Shown here one piece after another: positions 42,600-54,705 of a DNA stretch of 64,000 nucleotides (its first letter is position 1; each line of letters begins with the position of its first letter). The stretch comes from Cristatella mucedo. Taxonomy: Eukaryota > Bryozoa > Phylactolaemata > Cristatellidae. Position numbers and translations under genes: made by a program. The notes below the pieces were generated by a model that was not told the origin of the DNA, ran no database searches, and saw only the letters and a list, made by a program, of their open reading frames with translations. The DNA is taken from NCBI GenBank assembly GCA_009760855.2, contig WPIO01000001.1, forward strand, positions 21,170,501 to 21,234,500. Direction: 5' to 3'.

Positions 42600-43961
42600 C
42601 TACTAAGCAGCACTAGGCCAAAAGAACATGAGCAACTTCTGCCCGCCCAGTCTCCCTTCTACCATTCCTATCAAAGACACTCGAACAAGTCATGGCAGAC
42701 CAGCTGAACTCGTATATTAAAACTTCAAACCTTGCTAGTAAGTCTGGTTTTAGAGCTAATCACTCCACAGAGTCAGGATTGCTTCGGGTGTATAACGACC
42801 TTCTTAGGAATGCAGACGTAGGTGGAGTGTCTCTGCTTGTTTTGCTCGATCTTTCGGCAGCTTTTGATGCTATCGATCACCAAGTTCTTCTTGAGCTCCT
42901 CTCATCTTACCTGGGCATCACTGGCACTGCATTTCAATGGTTCAGGTCCTATCTCAATGGGAGACTCCAGAGTATTGATGTGAATGGACAAAGATCACCC
43001 GAGGAACCTCTGAAATATGGGACACCTCAGGAATCTGTGCTTGGTCCCATTCTTTTCGCAGTTTATACATCTTGCCGCTGTAATTGCCAAGCACAGCCTA
43101 GGCTTTCACTTTTATGCAGATGACATTCAGCTGTACCTTTGCTTTGACCCCTCCCAGCCTTCAAGCACCTCGAATTTTCTCAACTCCCTTGCTGCATGTA
43201 TTGATGACATCTGTGCATGGATGGCAGTACACTTTCTTAAATTAAATGATGACAAAACCAACTTAATAGTTATGGGCAAACAAAGTGTGATTTAGGTATT
43301 GGAAAGGCTGACGCTCAAAATCGGCTCTGCCAGCATATCTCCTGTTGAATCTGCACGAAATCGAAGTTCCGAAGTGACCTCTCGTTAGACGACCACAATC
43401 AGCTACACAATCAAGTCTGCCTACTTGCAGCTGCATAACACTGCTAAAATGTGGGCTTGTTTAGACAGGGATACCACATCTAAATTGGTCCATGCATTTG
43501 TGACATCCCGTCTTGACTTATGTAACTCACTGCGTCCTGGTCTACCGGCCTGGGCACTCAGGCGCTTACAGCTGGTGCAAAACGCTTGTCTGTCGTGAGC
43601 GTCGCAGTTGCCGTATCTCACGACTTCTCGCCGACCTGTACTGGCTCCCAGTCAAGCAACGCACAGACTTCAATGTTTTATCACTCACTTTTATGTCCCC
43701 TCATTCTTTGGCTCCAGCCTACCTATCAGATCTACTCCCTCACCAGGCCAAGCATCGTACCACCTGCTTTTCGGAATCTAACTGTTTATCTACAGCTCAT
43801 ACAAATCTCCTATCTTTTGGAGACCGTGCCTTTAGCTCTTATGCTCCCGAAGCCTGGAACTCAATCCCGGCTTGCGTCACATCCCTGATTTGTCCACATT
43901 AAAAATAAAAACGCATCTATTTATGACAGAATTTAGTGGGCCCTGTGATTCATCCTTTATT
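42600..43961 (+). mobile_element. LINE-A reverse transcriptase to ORF2 end, broken; left part of nested pair
   Basis: Frame 42692-43123 gives MADQLNSYIKTSNLASKSGF, RANHSTESGLLRVYNDLL, LDLSAAFDAIDHQVLLELLS and QWFRSYLNGRLQSIDVNGQR. After a frame change near 43070, 43017-43295 gives HFYADDIQLYLCFDPSQPSS and HFLKLNDDKTNLIVMGK. 43430-43920 supplies the thumb and C-terminal parts (VHAFVTSRLDLCNSL, LYWLPVKQRTDFNVL, SLAPAYLSDLLPHQAKHRTT, FGDRAFSSYAPEAWNSIP) in shifting frames. The 3' UTR begins at 43930 (AATTTAGTGGGCCCTGTGAT) and is cut at about 43961 by a second LINE. Confidence 0.9.
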
Positions 43962-44768
43962 CGAAAATCTAGGTGTCGTTTTCGACAGCTGCCTAAATTT
44001 TAATAGTTTCATTCAGAAGACTGCTTCTACAGCTAGCCATCACGTCCGATCCCTATCTAAGATAGGGAGCTGTCTTCCATGGTGGCTTGCAAAAAATTTA
44101 ACTAGCTCCTTAAGTTCTGTCTTGGCTTGATTATTGTAATTCTTTTTTGACTGGGCTACCAAAAAATGCAACTAGGCCACTGCAAATGGCTATAATTTTT
44201 GGCTGCAAGGCTAGTTTGCAAGTCCCAGAGGTTTGACCGCGTTTCTCCTTTGCTAAAAGAGCTAGGATGACTGCCGGTTGATCAAAGGACATGGAGCAAA
44301 GTTCTTATGACGCACAAGGCCCACCACGGCTTCGTTAACTGCTGCACCAGTTTCATCCTACTCATGCCCTCAGGTCCTGTATGGACAATAAATTAGCTGT
44401 TCCGTGCCTTCGCTTCACAGACCGTTGGCGACAGAAGCTTTGGCTCTCTGCAGGTGAAACTCTTACTGTAGAACTCGCCTCCACGATTCTTATGTAACGA
44501 CAGCTACTCTCCTGCTGCCGACTCTGGCTCATCCTTTACGGTGGTCCTGAGCTGCTACTTCCAAGCCACTCACTACCTCAACTGCTCTCCTGACTCGGCT
44601 ATGCTTCTCACTTTCTCTTTGTTTCGTGAGATGGAGTCTGTTGGCTACCGAGTGCGTACCGAAAGCCGTATCGGCTGTGAGTGGGCTATACAAAACTCTC
44701 TTACTAAACACCCACATAATCTTTTGGTTTTGTGGAGTTACAGACTGAGATATCTTATATTACACTTA
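43962..44768 (+). mobile_element. LINE-B inserted inside LINE-A
   Basis: It starts at ENLGVVFDSCLNFNSFIQKT, continues through RSLSKIGSCLPWWLAKNLT and later frames, and ends QNSLTKHPHN followed by TTGTGGAGTTACAGACTGAG and an ATCTTATATTACACTT tail, as in the 9628-10747 copy. It is 5'-truncated, in the same direction as its host, and frame-broken. The host 3' UTR resumes right after it. Confidence 0.88.
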
Positions 44769-44985
44769 CGTGCTTTTTCGTGCTGACACTGTGCATGCTG
44801 CCACCAACCGTACTTGCATGCTGACCCTGTGCATACCACCTCTAACCATGTTATTCTTGTTCTTTATTGAGCATGTTACCACCAACCATTCGATCGAACT
44901 TCCTTTGCAGCAAATGTAAAGCGCCAAGAAAGAGATTGAGTGCTCTGAGGGCGCAATATCAAATAATAATAATAATGACACACTT
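44769..44985 (+). mobile_element. LINE-A 3' UTR and tail; right part of nested pair
   Basis: CGTGCTGACACTGTGCATGC, CTGCCACCAACC, TGACCCTGTGCATACC, then GCAAATGTAAAGCGCC to GAGGGCGCAATATC and AAT repeats. It continues the 3' UTR broken off at 43961. Confidence 0.88.
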
Positions 44986-45085
44986 GAATGTATTAATATT
45001 ATTACTATTCCTAGTACCAGTGGTGGGATATGTGCTAATTTTAGTTCGTTTGCTTAGATCAGCCGATCATCATATAAAATTGTTA

Positions 45086-45232
45086 CTCATTTGTATAGCA
45101 CCCTGAGAGAACTGAATCTCTATCTAGGGCTTCACGTGTGTCTCAGGGCTCAAGCCCATGACCTCGGTCATCTAAGGCAAGCACCTTGACCTCTGTCGTT
45201 AAAAGCGAGTCCCTTAACCCCTAGGCCAAACC
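45086..45232 (-). mobile_element. SINE-B with partly duplicated head
   Basis: Reverse SINE-B: TATAGCACCCTGAGAGAACT, GGGCTCAAGCCCATGACCTC, GCAAGCACCTTGACC, then a second head-like block GCGAGTCCCTTAACCCCTAG. The double A-box region makes it about 20 bases longer than the others. Confidence 0.75.
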
Positions 45233-45989
45233 ATGGCGAGAAATATAAAGTATTACAGAAGTAAGAGACTCTTTCCAAACGCCAGAATTATGTCGGCAGC
45301 GTATTTATTATAACTTTATAAATATGCACAATCAATTCTGCATATAATTTAATCTCGCGACTTCCACAAAGGAGCTTAGATAAACAAATTAGACGAGGTA
45401 CTTCTGTAAGCTGTGAATACTAGCTGGGATTTTACAAGGAGCTACTGTGCTGATTGGTGGCAGCAGGTACGGCAAGCAGCAGTGGAAATAGAAGTAGCAG
45501 GCGGTAGCCCCTACGAATAGCAGACGACGTTTGTCCTTCGCTGATCACTGATTCACCGAGGTTCGTCCTTGCTTGCCCTCATCGCCGCCTCACGTGGTTC
45601 TTCTTGCTGTGCCTGTCTGAGCAGTCCTTGAGCGACCCCACTTTTGCCGCATCCAGATGGCCGGTGCTGAACAAGTGATCAAAAGCTCTCTGGAATATGG
45701 TCCTTGGCATTTTCTTTTGTTCTTCAATATGAAGAGCAAAGTCGCTTGCTGAGGCAGTGTCAGCTGACGACGCAGCCAGGCTAGCTATGCAGACATGCAG
45801 GATCGTCAAAATCCCCTGCTGACAGCTGCTTTGCCAAAACCAGTGCTGAGCCAGCGAGATGGTCACACTGGTCGCGCCCGTGCCCAGCTCTAAGGTTCAT
45901 TGGCCACTCATAGGTTAGAGAGATAGACTGACAGAAATATAGAGGCTACAGACAGATACACTGAAAGAGGAAGATAGACAGATACAACA
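45233..45989. other. unannotated spacer
   Basis: A 95-codon minus frame (45579-45866) has no known domain. No repeat is recognised. Confidence 0.4.
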
Positions 45990-46000
45990 CTGAAAGACAC

Positions 46001-46038
<38 letters not shown>

Positions 46039-46118
46039 AAGCGAGAGAGAGAGAGAGGAGAGGAGATAGGGAGACAGAGAAACAGAGACAGAGACAGAGA
46101 GAGAGAGAGGATCGGTAT
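45990..46118 (+). repeat. GA microsatellite with ACAGA variants
   Basis: AG runs with GAGGAGA and GACAGAGA interruptions, preceded by AGATAGACAGATA words from 45915. Confidence 0.93.
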
Positions 46119-46701
46119 AATGATTTGGCAGCAGAACGGTTGCCGTCGTTACCTGCTTCATGTTGGTCGCAGCTGGCTCCAGTGTCCACCTAATGCCGGT
46201 CGAGAGCGTTTCTTTATCGCCTGGATTCAAGCACCGACTCCTCCAGATACGCTTGGAAAACGTCAGTCGTTGGTTGGGCGATAGCCAAGTCATCTGTTTC
46301 TTCATGCTAGACTGTCTATGAATAGACGCTCATCGTTCAAATGGCGAATACACTAAGCGGCCGCCAAATTGAGAAAGCGTTAAAGCGAATCGCTGCGAAG
46401 TGATGCAGAAAATTTTATAGCTGCACTTTTCTACACCGCCCTTCTCAAGAGTAGACGTGCGTAGATTCCGTTAGTAGCAATTTTAGTTCCGAAGCCAAAA
46501 GCGCGGCGGTCATAAGATCTAGATGCGCCCAAGAGATCCGTACAATTGCGCCTACGAGCGAATCGACAGGCGGACTAGTTTAGCTGAGACAGCTCCGCCG
46601 ATTCTCAAGAGTGCTCTCGTTCGCTTTGGCCGTCAAATTTGAGTTTCCGGGGCCATATGAAAGCAGCCTATCAGCATCCTTGGACAGTGTGAGCGAATAA
46701 G
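46119..46701. other. unannotated spacer
   Basis: No gene or repeat is recognised. Confidence 0.4.
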
Positions 46702-46855
46702 TAGCCGACTCCACTGCCTTATTTACATAGCAGCAGAAGAGCCTTAGCGTCTATCACCAGCGCTTGCAGTGGGCAATACAGGATTGCCCACTGCAAGACT
46801 CGAACCCACGACCTGGTTCGTGAAGAGCGAGCACTTTACCACTGGGCTGGGACCC
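46702..46855 (-). mobile_element. SINE-A copy
   Basis: Reverse: CACTGCCTTATTTACATAGC, AGCGCTTGCAGTGGGCAATA, GACTCGAACCCACGACC, GAGCGAGCACTTTACCACTG. The B box is close to intact. Confidence 0.8.
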
Positions 46856-47094
46856 GGGTGTATTTTTTGCCGGATGAGGCGGGAGGGACTAACCAAACTT
46901 TCTTTAGGGGCTGAATATTGAGCGTTACTGAACGTCCTTAGGAGTGGAGGCTAACCACTATTGAAATGATAGCATGCTAAATCAATCGGACTGTAAGCGT
47001 GTTAAAGATCGCTAGCAGAAACGTATGACGACGTTGCGCTTATTTTTCGCTCATACGTTTCGCTTATTTTTCCAAGTCCAAGCGTACTTGTCCT

Positions 47095-47340
47095 TTGTGT
47101 TCACCCTTTCGAGCCTTTACATGATTCAGTGCGAGTTACTGACCAGCAGTCGTGCGAACCGGTGGTACTGAGTCTTCTTGTATGCTTTGCATGCCTGTCT
47201 AAGCCTGATACTTGCGTGCTTTGACTTGCTTGTCGAAGCACGATACTGTGCATGTCATCAACTTTGACCATCAGCTTCTTTTGCAGCTACTCGTAAATTG
47301 CCTTGGCAGAGATTAATTCTCGCAAGGCGCCATTAAAAAG
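47095..47340 (+). mobile_element. LINE-C 3' UTR and tail
   Basis: TTACATGATTCAGTGCGAGT, TCTTCTTGTATGCTTTGCAT and GCACGATACTGTGCATG parallel 13760-13895. Tail GTAAATTGCC, GGCAGAGATTAATTCTCGCA, AGGCGCCATTAAAAAG. It lacks the tandem expansion of the other copy. Confidence 0.68.
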
Positions 47341-47480
47341 ACCTACCGGGTATTTCCTTTTTCTTAGAAGTTCTTTCTGTATAGTTTTAGTCTTCATCAT
47401 TGGGAACCGGATGTCAGGATTTGTGGTCGTGGACTACAAAGGGCCACCTGACGTGATGGTCGGTCGGTTGTACTTTATTG

Positions 47481-47650
47481 GTGAGCCGTGGTGGCACACT
47501 GGGTAAGGCGGTTGCTCTTCACTACCTCGGTCTCGAGGTCGTGGGTTCGAATCCTGCGGTATGCGATTCTTTATTGCCGCTGGAAGCGGTGGTAATGGCG
47601 GCCTTAAAGGGTCGTCTGTCGCTATACACAAAGACGCTGTTAAATCAGCT
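47481..47650 (+). mobile_element. SINE-A, full length and best preserved
   Basis: GTGAGCCGTGGTGGCACACT, GGGTAAGGCGGTTGCTC (A-box region), GAGGTCGTGGGTTCGAATCC (B box), body with GCCGCTGGAAGCGGTGG and CGGCCTTAAAGGGTCGTC, end TATACACAAAGACGCTGTTA then AATCAGCT. It gives the sense-strand reference for all SINE-A calls here. Confidence 0.92.
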
Positions 47651-48337
47651 GTTTTACTTTTAAATTAAATGTTAAAATTTAATTAATAAATATTTAAATT
47701 AAATTTAAGTATTTTTTCTATCGTGCGTACGGCGCACTTGGAGCCCCTCTGCGGCTGAGGAATATCCAGCTCAACGTTGACAGCTTGGACTTGTTATTAA
47801 AGTAAGGGCGTCCTTAGCCTATGCATTCTGCTACCGTCGGCACAGCACTGCCTCGGAGCAGCGGTGCTGCCTCTACGACTAGACTCACTACTTCTATACT
47901 TCGAGTCGCTAGCTTCACCAGTATGCGTCAAAAGTCTGCAAGGACAGGCGCCTTGCGAGCGCTGTGTTTGTTTGGTAGGACGGAACCGCGACGTAACGCC
48001 TGTTCGTAACGCTGCACGTGAACGTGAGCGATTCTCTTTCCTGCGGGCCCATGTGCCCCAAGCCGGACGCTGTTACATTTGAGTTGTAAGTTCTAGCTGC
48101 GCACGAAATGTCGCCGTGGGTGCACTGCGAGCTGCGCAAAAATTAAGATCAGCCGTAGACATTACTCGTCGATCTCACTTTCCGAAGTTCGCATGGAAAA
48201 GTTAGGCTCTTCCCACAGAGTACGTGGCCTAAAAAGGGGGGGTAATTAGTCAGTGTGAGATTTTGCGATGACCGTGCATTGCCAAAGCCAGCAACGCCTG
48301 AGTGGTCCGTCTATCTTACATCTCTATCGTATACATC
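47651..48337. other. unannotated spacer
   Basis: Starts with AT-rich TTAAATTAAATTT repeats (47660-47715). No gene is recognised. Confidence 0.4.
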
Positions 48338-48339
48338 TA

Positions 48340-48391
<52 letters not shown>
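48338..48391 (+). repeat. AT microsatellite
   Basis: About 26 TA units bounded by ATGATA and TATCAT, so the whole run is a palindrome. Confidence 0.97.
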
Positions 48392-48393
<2 letters not shown>

Positions 48394-48521
48394 TGTATTG
48401 TCTACCGTCCGTCTGGCAGCGATCTCTTCGAAGGGCTCCAGTCTCGGTCAGGAGGTGCCTACTGGCGTAACAGGTAGAGGCAACAAGTCTTTTCTGTGGA
48501 GTTCCGTGAAGCTATAGAGCA

Positions 48522-48610
48522 ATAATAATAATAATACATTTATATAGTGCCCTCAGAGAACTTAATCTCTTTCTAGGCACTTTGCATACGCTGCAAAGGA
48601 AGCCTGACAT
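48522..48610 (-). mobile_element. LINE-A 3' tail fragment
   Basis: AAT run, then TATAGTGCCCTCAGAGAACT, TAATCTCTTTCTAGGCACTT, TGCAAAGGAAGC. The stem reads AGTGCC/GGCACT: both sides changed, pairing kept. Confidence 0.85.
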
Positions 48611-51396
48611 GCAGAAGCAAGTCGATGGTGTGCCACAGTAGCGCATACATTCTTACCAAAATGCCCTGAGCGTTAACACAGTGGTAAGGTGCTCGCAATT
48701 TATGGTGCAGGTCGGCCAGTCATACAGAAGGCAATTAAGAGTTGCCAGATGCAAGCAGGAAAAAACAGCCAAGGCTCTTCTACCACCATTTAAACGAGGC
48801 AGTAAAACCGCCTGCCCTGTATTTAATATAGGGTGCACGCTCACCCTTTGGCGAGAGGGCGTTTTAACATCCGCAACGCTAAACTAACAATAAATGAAGC
48901 CACCTGCCTGGGCAGATGATTGCAATAAAAGCACGTATTACCTCCTCATACATGTCCATTCGTCCCTTTGCAGAACTTCCTTCTTTAATAGATAAATGCA
49001 AGGCACGGCTAACGCGGAGTCGCCCCTACAAGCGTTGGGCAACCTTCGCAATGCCTCTTTAACCTCTAGGGTCGCTTGCGTGATGTCATCTAACTAAAGT
49101 CCCAAATTCGGGACGTATTCCCCCTCACGACCAAATTTGGCAATACAGCGACAGGCTACTCACTTTACGGGTCAAGCAAGGTCTCACACGTAACTGTCAA
49201 CTCCTAGTGAGCAGTTCTTCTGGAGATGCTACTGATGAATGCGGCAGTGGTCGAGGCTAACAGAAGCTGGCGGTCGTTCTTGTTCTGCGTTGAGCTCTAT
49301 CGGTTTCACTCTCAAGCCTTTCCCACTTTCTCGTGACAGATTTACGTTCGGTCTATCTCTGAATTTCTGCGCTATAATATAATTTTAATTCGCTGTCGTA
49401 CTAGTTGGCCAAATATTTTGATTTGGGGAAGGATACAACCTGTCCATTCAGAGCTGCGATGTGGCACGATTTCCGAGGGGCGGAGGCATAGCATCTCGGG
49501 AACGAAGTGTGTCTTCGGGCACGTGTGTCAAAGTCTTGAAATTTCGTGAGTCAGGTTGGACCTATAAAGAGCTACATTATCCATGGGTTCCTTGCTAGCA
49601 CAGGGATAAAACATCAGAGCGGAGGCGTGAGCCGCAAAAGTCAGCCAGACGCTTAGGATGTGAATCTTTTGAGTGAGCGAAGAAAGCATAATAACGACAC
49701 GTAATTTACGCCAATCTCGTCGCGTGTAGCCAAGCAGCCTCATATTTCACGGAGCCAACTATCACCTTAGTAGCGCACAAAGTAAAGACTTGTGAACTAT
49801 TTTTCCTTTTTTTTTGAGTCTTAACTACGTCTTTGCCCATGTCCGCCATTCTTAGCAGAAGAATGACAACAAGCCTCCGATTGCTTACGGCTGAAAGCGA
49901 GGCTCTGCGATGACTAATCAATATTAATGTCCTCGAAGCCAGTCAGGACACTCCAGAGCATCCTGTTGAAGTCTCCGCGCTGTTCCATAATCAAAGAATT
50001 CGTCAATCGTGTTGGTTTTATTACAAGCAGCAAGCTCATCTGCGACAATCGAAACGTCTTTGCTTACCTATCTTACCCCTCTAGAGGCAACGCTAAGCAC
50101 GCTGCACACTCGAGGCAGGCTCGCGCTTAAACGCAGGACCGCCTTCTCACGCACTCGCAGGCGCATTCGTCTATCTCTCCACAGTGTCGTCTCCCCACGA
50201 CCAAATTGATGACCGCGGCTCGAGGCCAGTAGCCACACGAACTGCTCCAGTTTGCAGCTGCTGCTACTCTCGAAGCGTAGCTACTTTCGCCACACTCGAT
50301 TTCTACGATCTCTTTAGTCCTCCAATCCTCCAATTCGTCTCTCTATTTTCGATCGATTCAATTAAGTAACTCACCAGCACTTTTCTACGGGCCTTTTACT
50401 TTTGGCGTAAGCATATATGCCAGCCTACACGGCATTGCCAGTCTTTCCTCGTCACTTTACGGCCTATCTTCATTCGTCTACGAGCTTCGTCTCATTTCCT
50501 TGGAGCCAATCGCTATTTCCCCGCTAAGCTGGACTACCTACAGCTGAAGCTATTGCTTGCTGTAGCGGACGTTTAGCTGGTATATCCGGCATGAGTATAG
50601 GGCTTAGGACACAAACCCACTTCGCATTCACGTGGCCTAACGCACCCGTCATCCCCTAAAGCTCACGTTGATCTGCAGTGAAGAGCAGTTTCGGCAGCCG
50701 ACGAAGCTCCACGATCCAGCGGTTCAGAGGCGTGCGACTCACACTCAGTCGGCACCTCTTGGCCGTTACCGTAGCTCCGTTTAAACTTAAATGGTCGAAG
50801 AATTCTCTCTGGTATTGTTGAACTTGGTCCTTCGAGCTGTAAGACAATGCTACAGTAAGCCTCTGGACTACCCGAACTTCCGCTGTCTCCAAAGGGTCAA
50901 TCCGTTCAAGATTGCTGGAACGCTGCAATGCAAACATCATTCCTGATACTGTATTCACGAACCAAGTAAAAAGACCTTCTCTTGCCTAGCACCATATTAC
51001 TGCGTGCGGCTAGCTAGTCAGCCAGATCCCGGATGTAGTGGCGGAACTATGCAATGCGTCACTGATAAAGAAGCTCGCGCGCTAGGATTAGACTAGCACG
51101 GCATGCAGTGCTATTTAACAAGCCTAAAATAGAAAAACACATCCGGCTGCATGTGCCAGCAATGGCTGCCCATCGATGGATCTGGCATGCTCGACGAACG
51201 CTCTTGACGTGCACCATTGGATGCCTGGATGTTTGGTGGGAAATGAATGCTGTCTTCTCTTGGTTGAACTTGGACCCAGTCAGCTACTATACGCCCAGTC
51301 AGCTACTAAACATCCGGAGGCACACACTTATTTCGCACCGTCTTTAATGCAATCTCGCTTATGAGTTTCCCCCTTAACACTCTTGCAGCATGCTAC
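48611..51396. other. unannotated spacer, 2.8 kb
   Basis: No gene or known repeat is recognised. 48664-48700 has a weak SINE-head-like run (AACACAGTGGTAAGGTGCTC). The best open frame is 50656-50958 on the minus strand (100 codons) with an ordinary protein-like composition but no motif that can be named. It could be an exon, a transposon relic or chance. Confidence 0.35.
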
Positions 51397-52070
51397 AGTA
51401 ATAAAAATAATTTATTTGGAAAGCACCCTCAAGAGAACTTAATCGCTTTCTAGGCACTTTATATGATTAGTAGCAACATACTCAGTATCAGCACGCATGT
51501 ACTTTTAAAGAATGAATCACATGGACCCACTGAATGCTGTGATAAACAGGTGCGTTTTTAGCTTCTTTTTAAATGCCGTCAAGTCAGGCGATATTGCGAT
51601 GTCAGTCGGGAGTGAGTTCCCGGCTTCGGAGCATAGGAACTAAAGGCACGGTCTCCAAAGGATTTGAGTTTCGTACAAGGTATAGCTAAACGATTTGATT
51701 CAGAAAAGCAGATGGCACTATGCCTAGTCTGATGGTGGAGTAGTTCTGAGAGTTAGGCCAGAGCCAGAGAAAAAAGAGACCTACAATTGAGTGACAAAAC
51801 CTTGAAGTCGATGCGCTGCTCGATTGAGAGCCGGCGCAGGTCGGCAGGAAGTGGTGTGACTTGGCAACTGCGACGCTCACGACAGACAAGCCTGGCTGCA
51901 GAGTTTTGCACCAACTGAAAGCGCCTGATTGCACAGGCCGGTAGACTTGCAAGCAATGAGCTGCAGAAGTCGAGACTTGATGTTACAAATGCATGGGCCA
52001 GGTGAAGTCTGAGGTCGCTGAGCAAGTGGTGATGCACTTAACTGTACGTGTCGAGCAGATAGACTTGCCG
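51397..52070 (-). mobile_element. LINE-A 3' part
   Basis: Minus-strand pieces: LRLHLAHAFVTSSLDFCSSL, ACAIRRFQLVQNSAARLVCR, ERRSCQVTPLPADLRRL, IEQRIDFKVLSL, then APAYLSELL-like and KHRTT-like parts in other frames, a 3' UTR (CACATGGACCCACTGAATGC in reverse) and the tail AAGCACCCTCAAGAGAACTT to GGCACTTTATA. It is 5'-truncated and frame-broken. Confidence 0.88.
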
Positions 52071-53819
52071 TTGCTGCGCCCTGGGCATCTTCGGAGCTTG
52101 AGAGGCCCCTGGAGGCGAGCACTGCGTTGGCGAGGCGAGGAAAATCCAGCAGTTTGTGAGCAATGCAGTAAGGTACGTCTGCAGGCTGCTGACTTCGAGA
52201 ACTGCAGAAAAGCACCGAATTGTTTGCTTTATGGGTGACCCGGGCAGTTTATTTGGAAGCACTTGTACTTGGCAAGATAAAACTGGCTCTGCACTCCGTC
52301 TGGCGGTGTACCATACGACAGCTCATTTGTGGCGATCGCAAGAGTAAGGCAGTGTTGCTTCAGGTGAGCGTAAAACTTATCGTGCAACTACAGCATACTA
52401 AAATGAAATAAGGTAGAGCAAGAGCGATAAGTTTAACTTGATAATAATCATTCGTTATGTCTGATGCCAAATATTAAGGATACCTTCGTAAATTTAAGGA
52501 TTTGGATCTTAAGGATTTGGATCTAGGCGTCTCGATGGACCTGAGATATATCAAGAGCGCATTACTATTAAACTAAAAATTCTTGGTCAGTCACAGAATT
52601 AAATTTAAACAGGCGCTGCAGCAACCAAGCTACAAGAAGCGATTCCGTTTCGCCAGTTTATGGGACTAGATTAATAGAATAATCAGCTTCTCTGGTGAGC
52701 AGAGCTTGGTGTCGTTCACGAGACCGAAGTCTGTCCTGTCATTCTATAACGTGTCTTGTCTAGTAGTGCCCTAGTTCGACAAGGCAAACACCAAGACAAA
52801 CAGAAATCGCTTTAGAAGCAAGGAGAGCCAGTGGCTTGAAACAATGTAATCACCAGAAAACAGTCGGCGGCTGCGTATTCTGCACATTTTTCATGCGATC
52901 TGAGGCCACTAAACACTTTTCTCTTCAGCGGCACTGTTCGTGTTCTGTATGAATTCTCATGCTACAATGCATTACTACAAAATCGTCGAATATAAGAAGG
53001 GTGAGCTAATGCCAACTTTTAGGCGAAGGCCTGAAGTTTTACTTATTTTTTCAATGCAAAGGAACTGTTGCATTCTGAAAATGGCATGAGCATGCTGAAA
53101 ACAAGTATGCGCAGCTGACCCATTTGCTTTACTCAAATGCTAAGCTAGCTGAAAGTGAAGCGGTTTTATTCCAGTGGGGAGCCATCTTGAGAATGGTTGT
53201 ATCACTTGTCGGTTAATTCCGGCTACGGGGTGTGGTCAAGTTAAGTAAAGGCCGACTGAATCAACAACTGCAGTTGCAAAGGCTCCCACGAATCTGCTAT
53301 ACCGGGACATATTTCGCTCACACGCACAAAACTTTATTGGATACAATCGATAGCTAGTAAACACAACTCGGTTTGTATAGCTTTACGTGATCGCATCGGC
53401 ATTAACTCTTACTGGCTTCCGGCACGTTCCAAATTCTCGAAAAATTCATCGGGTTAATTCATCCTGCCAACAGAAATCGGGCTCGTGAAGAGAGTAAGGC
53501 GGTGTCAAGCCAACAGAATACACCATGTTTCTAAGGACTCAGTGATTCACGAGCAAATGAATCTTTCGCAGACGTCCAACACCGGAATTTGACAACCCAA
53601 AAGCATTACGCTTGCACGATCAAATTTTACGGCTTTTTGTAGAGCAGCGAACCGATGGTTTGATAGATCAGCTATATTATGATTGCCGAAAAAGTATTAA
53701 GGGGTCCTGAATTATAACGACTAGGAACCGTTTATGTTGTAATCCCTGGTTAGGTGCTATAGAGACCCTAGTCTTATCATTTGCTGCAGAATATTGCAAT
53801 CATTTGCGACAGAAGCTCT
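52071..53819. other. unannotated spacer
   Basis: Contains a doubled TTAAGGATTTGGATC (52494-52523). No gene or repeat family is recognised. Confidence 0.4.
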
Positions 53820-53895
53820 GAGCCAGGTAGCAGTTGTGCCCTAGCTTTCGAGCCAGGTAGCAGTTGCGCCCTAGCATTCGAGCCAGGTAGGTCAC
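53820..53895 (+). repeat. 30 bp tandem repeat, 2.5 copies
   Basis: Unit GAGCCAGGTAGCAGTTGTGC + CCTAGCTTTC, starting at 53820, 53850 and 53880 with few changes. The third copy is partial. Confidence 0.9.
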
Positions 53896-54324
53896 CTATC
53901 CTTTGCTCGGGTCGGCACTACAGTAGCACTTTGGCGTCGTAGAAGGGTTGTTGGACGCTACAGCTGATGGTGGACACCGGCAATCATCCGTTGCTATCGA
54001 ATTGAGTTGTATACATCGTCGATATGGACTTGATGCACTAAGGTATGGGGGCTCATCGTTGCCGCTGGTTTCGGCGTGCCTTCATGTATTGGAGCTACAC
54101 CTACCGGTCGCGAGCAACGACTATCGGGCTCAGAGCTTGGCTGGCCCGAGTTCCGAGCCCGCTAGGGCTAGTGCCGTTAGGCACGGTGCGTGTTCGGCCT
54201 CAGGGCATTCGCGCAGAAGCCACTGCAGTGCTGTCACAATAACAACAATGACTTCAACCTTTCGTCTTCGAACGCACGTCCTCTTCTTATGGCAGCCATA
54301 GAGTTTGAGCGTGGACTCTACCGT

Positions 54325-54412
54325 TCCTAGCGATCGGTGCAGATCGAGCGATCGACACTCAGTTCCTAGCGGTCGACGTGCAGATCGGTGCAGGTCGAGC
54401 GATCGACACTTT
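54325..54412 (+). repeat. imperfect tandem repeat with GATCG words
   Basis: Two units of roughly 45 bases, each with GTTCCTAGCG, GATCGGTGCAG and TCGAGCGATCGACACT. The interval 53896-54324 before it holds no recognised feature. Confidence 0.82.
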
Positions 54413-54614
54413 TTGAGGTTAAAAGACGAGATAGTACGTCACACAAATGCTTATGTTCAGAAATCATTGCTCTCCTATGAACATCTTGACTTAACGCAAA
54501 CCGATATTAAGCATATGTTAGTTGCTTTACGAAATGCATGGGCAAGCCCTGGTATACAAGTCCAACTAACCACTTCGAAGTCATACATAGTTATTGATGC
54601 CCCAATTCTTTGTC

Positions 54615-54705
54615 CCTGGGACGAAGCGCTCGCCTTTAATGACCAGGGTAGTGGTTTCGGGCCCTTCGGCAATTGTATAGCGCCTGGATAGAGATTAAGT
54701 AGCTC
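54615..54705 (+). mobile_element. SINE-B fragment
   Basis: GCGCTCGCCTTTAATGACCA, GGTAGTGGTTTCGGGCCC, TTGTATAGCGCC and GATAGAGATTAAG. It explains the end of an otherwise unexplained open frame (54305-54691). Confidence 0.68.

Noticed and set aside
47481..47580. Possible tRNA gene (A and B boxes)
   Set aside because: The same head occurs in at least ten copies with a common 3' body, so these are SINEs. A proper acceptor stem was not found.
54305..54691. 128-codon plus-strand frame
   Set aside because: Its start is an imperfect tandem repeat and its end is a SINE-B; the middle has no recognisable motif.
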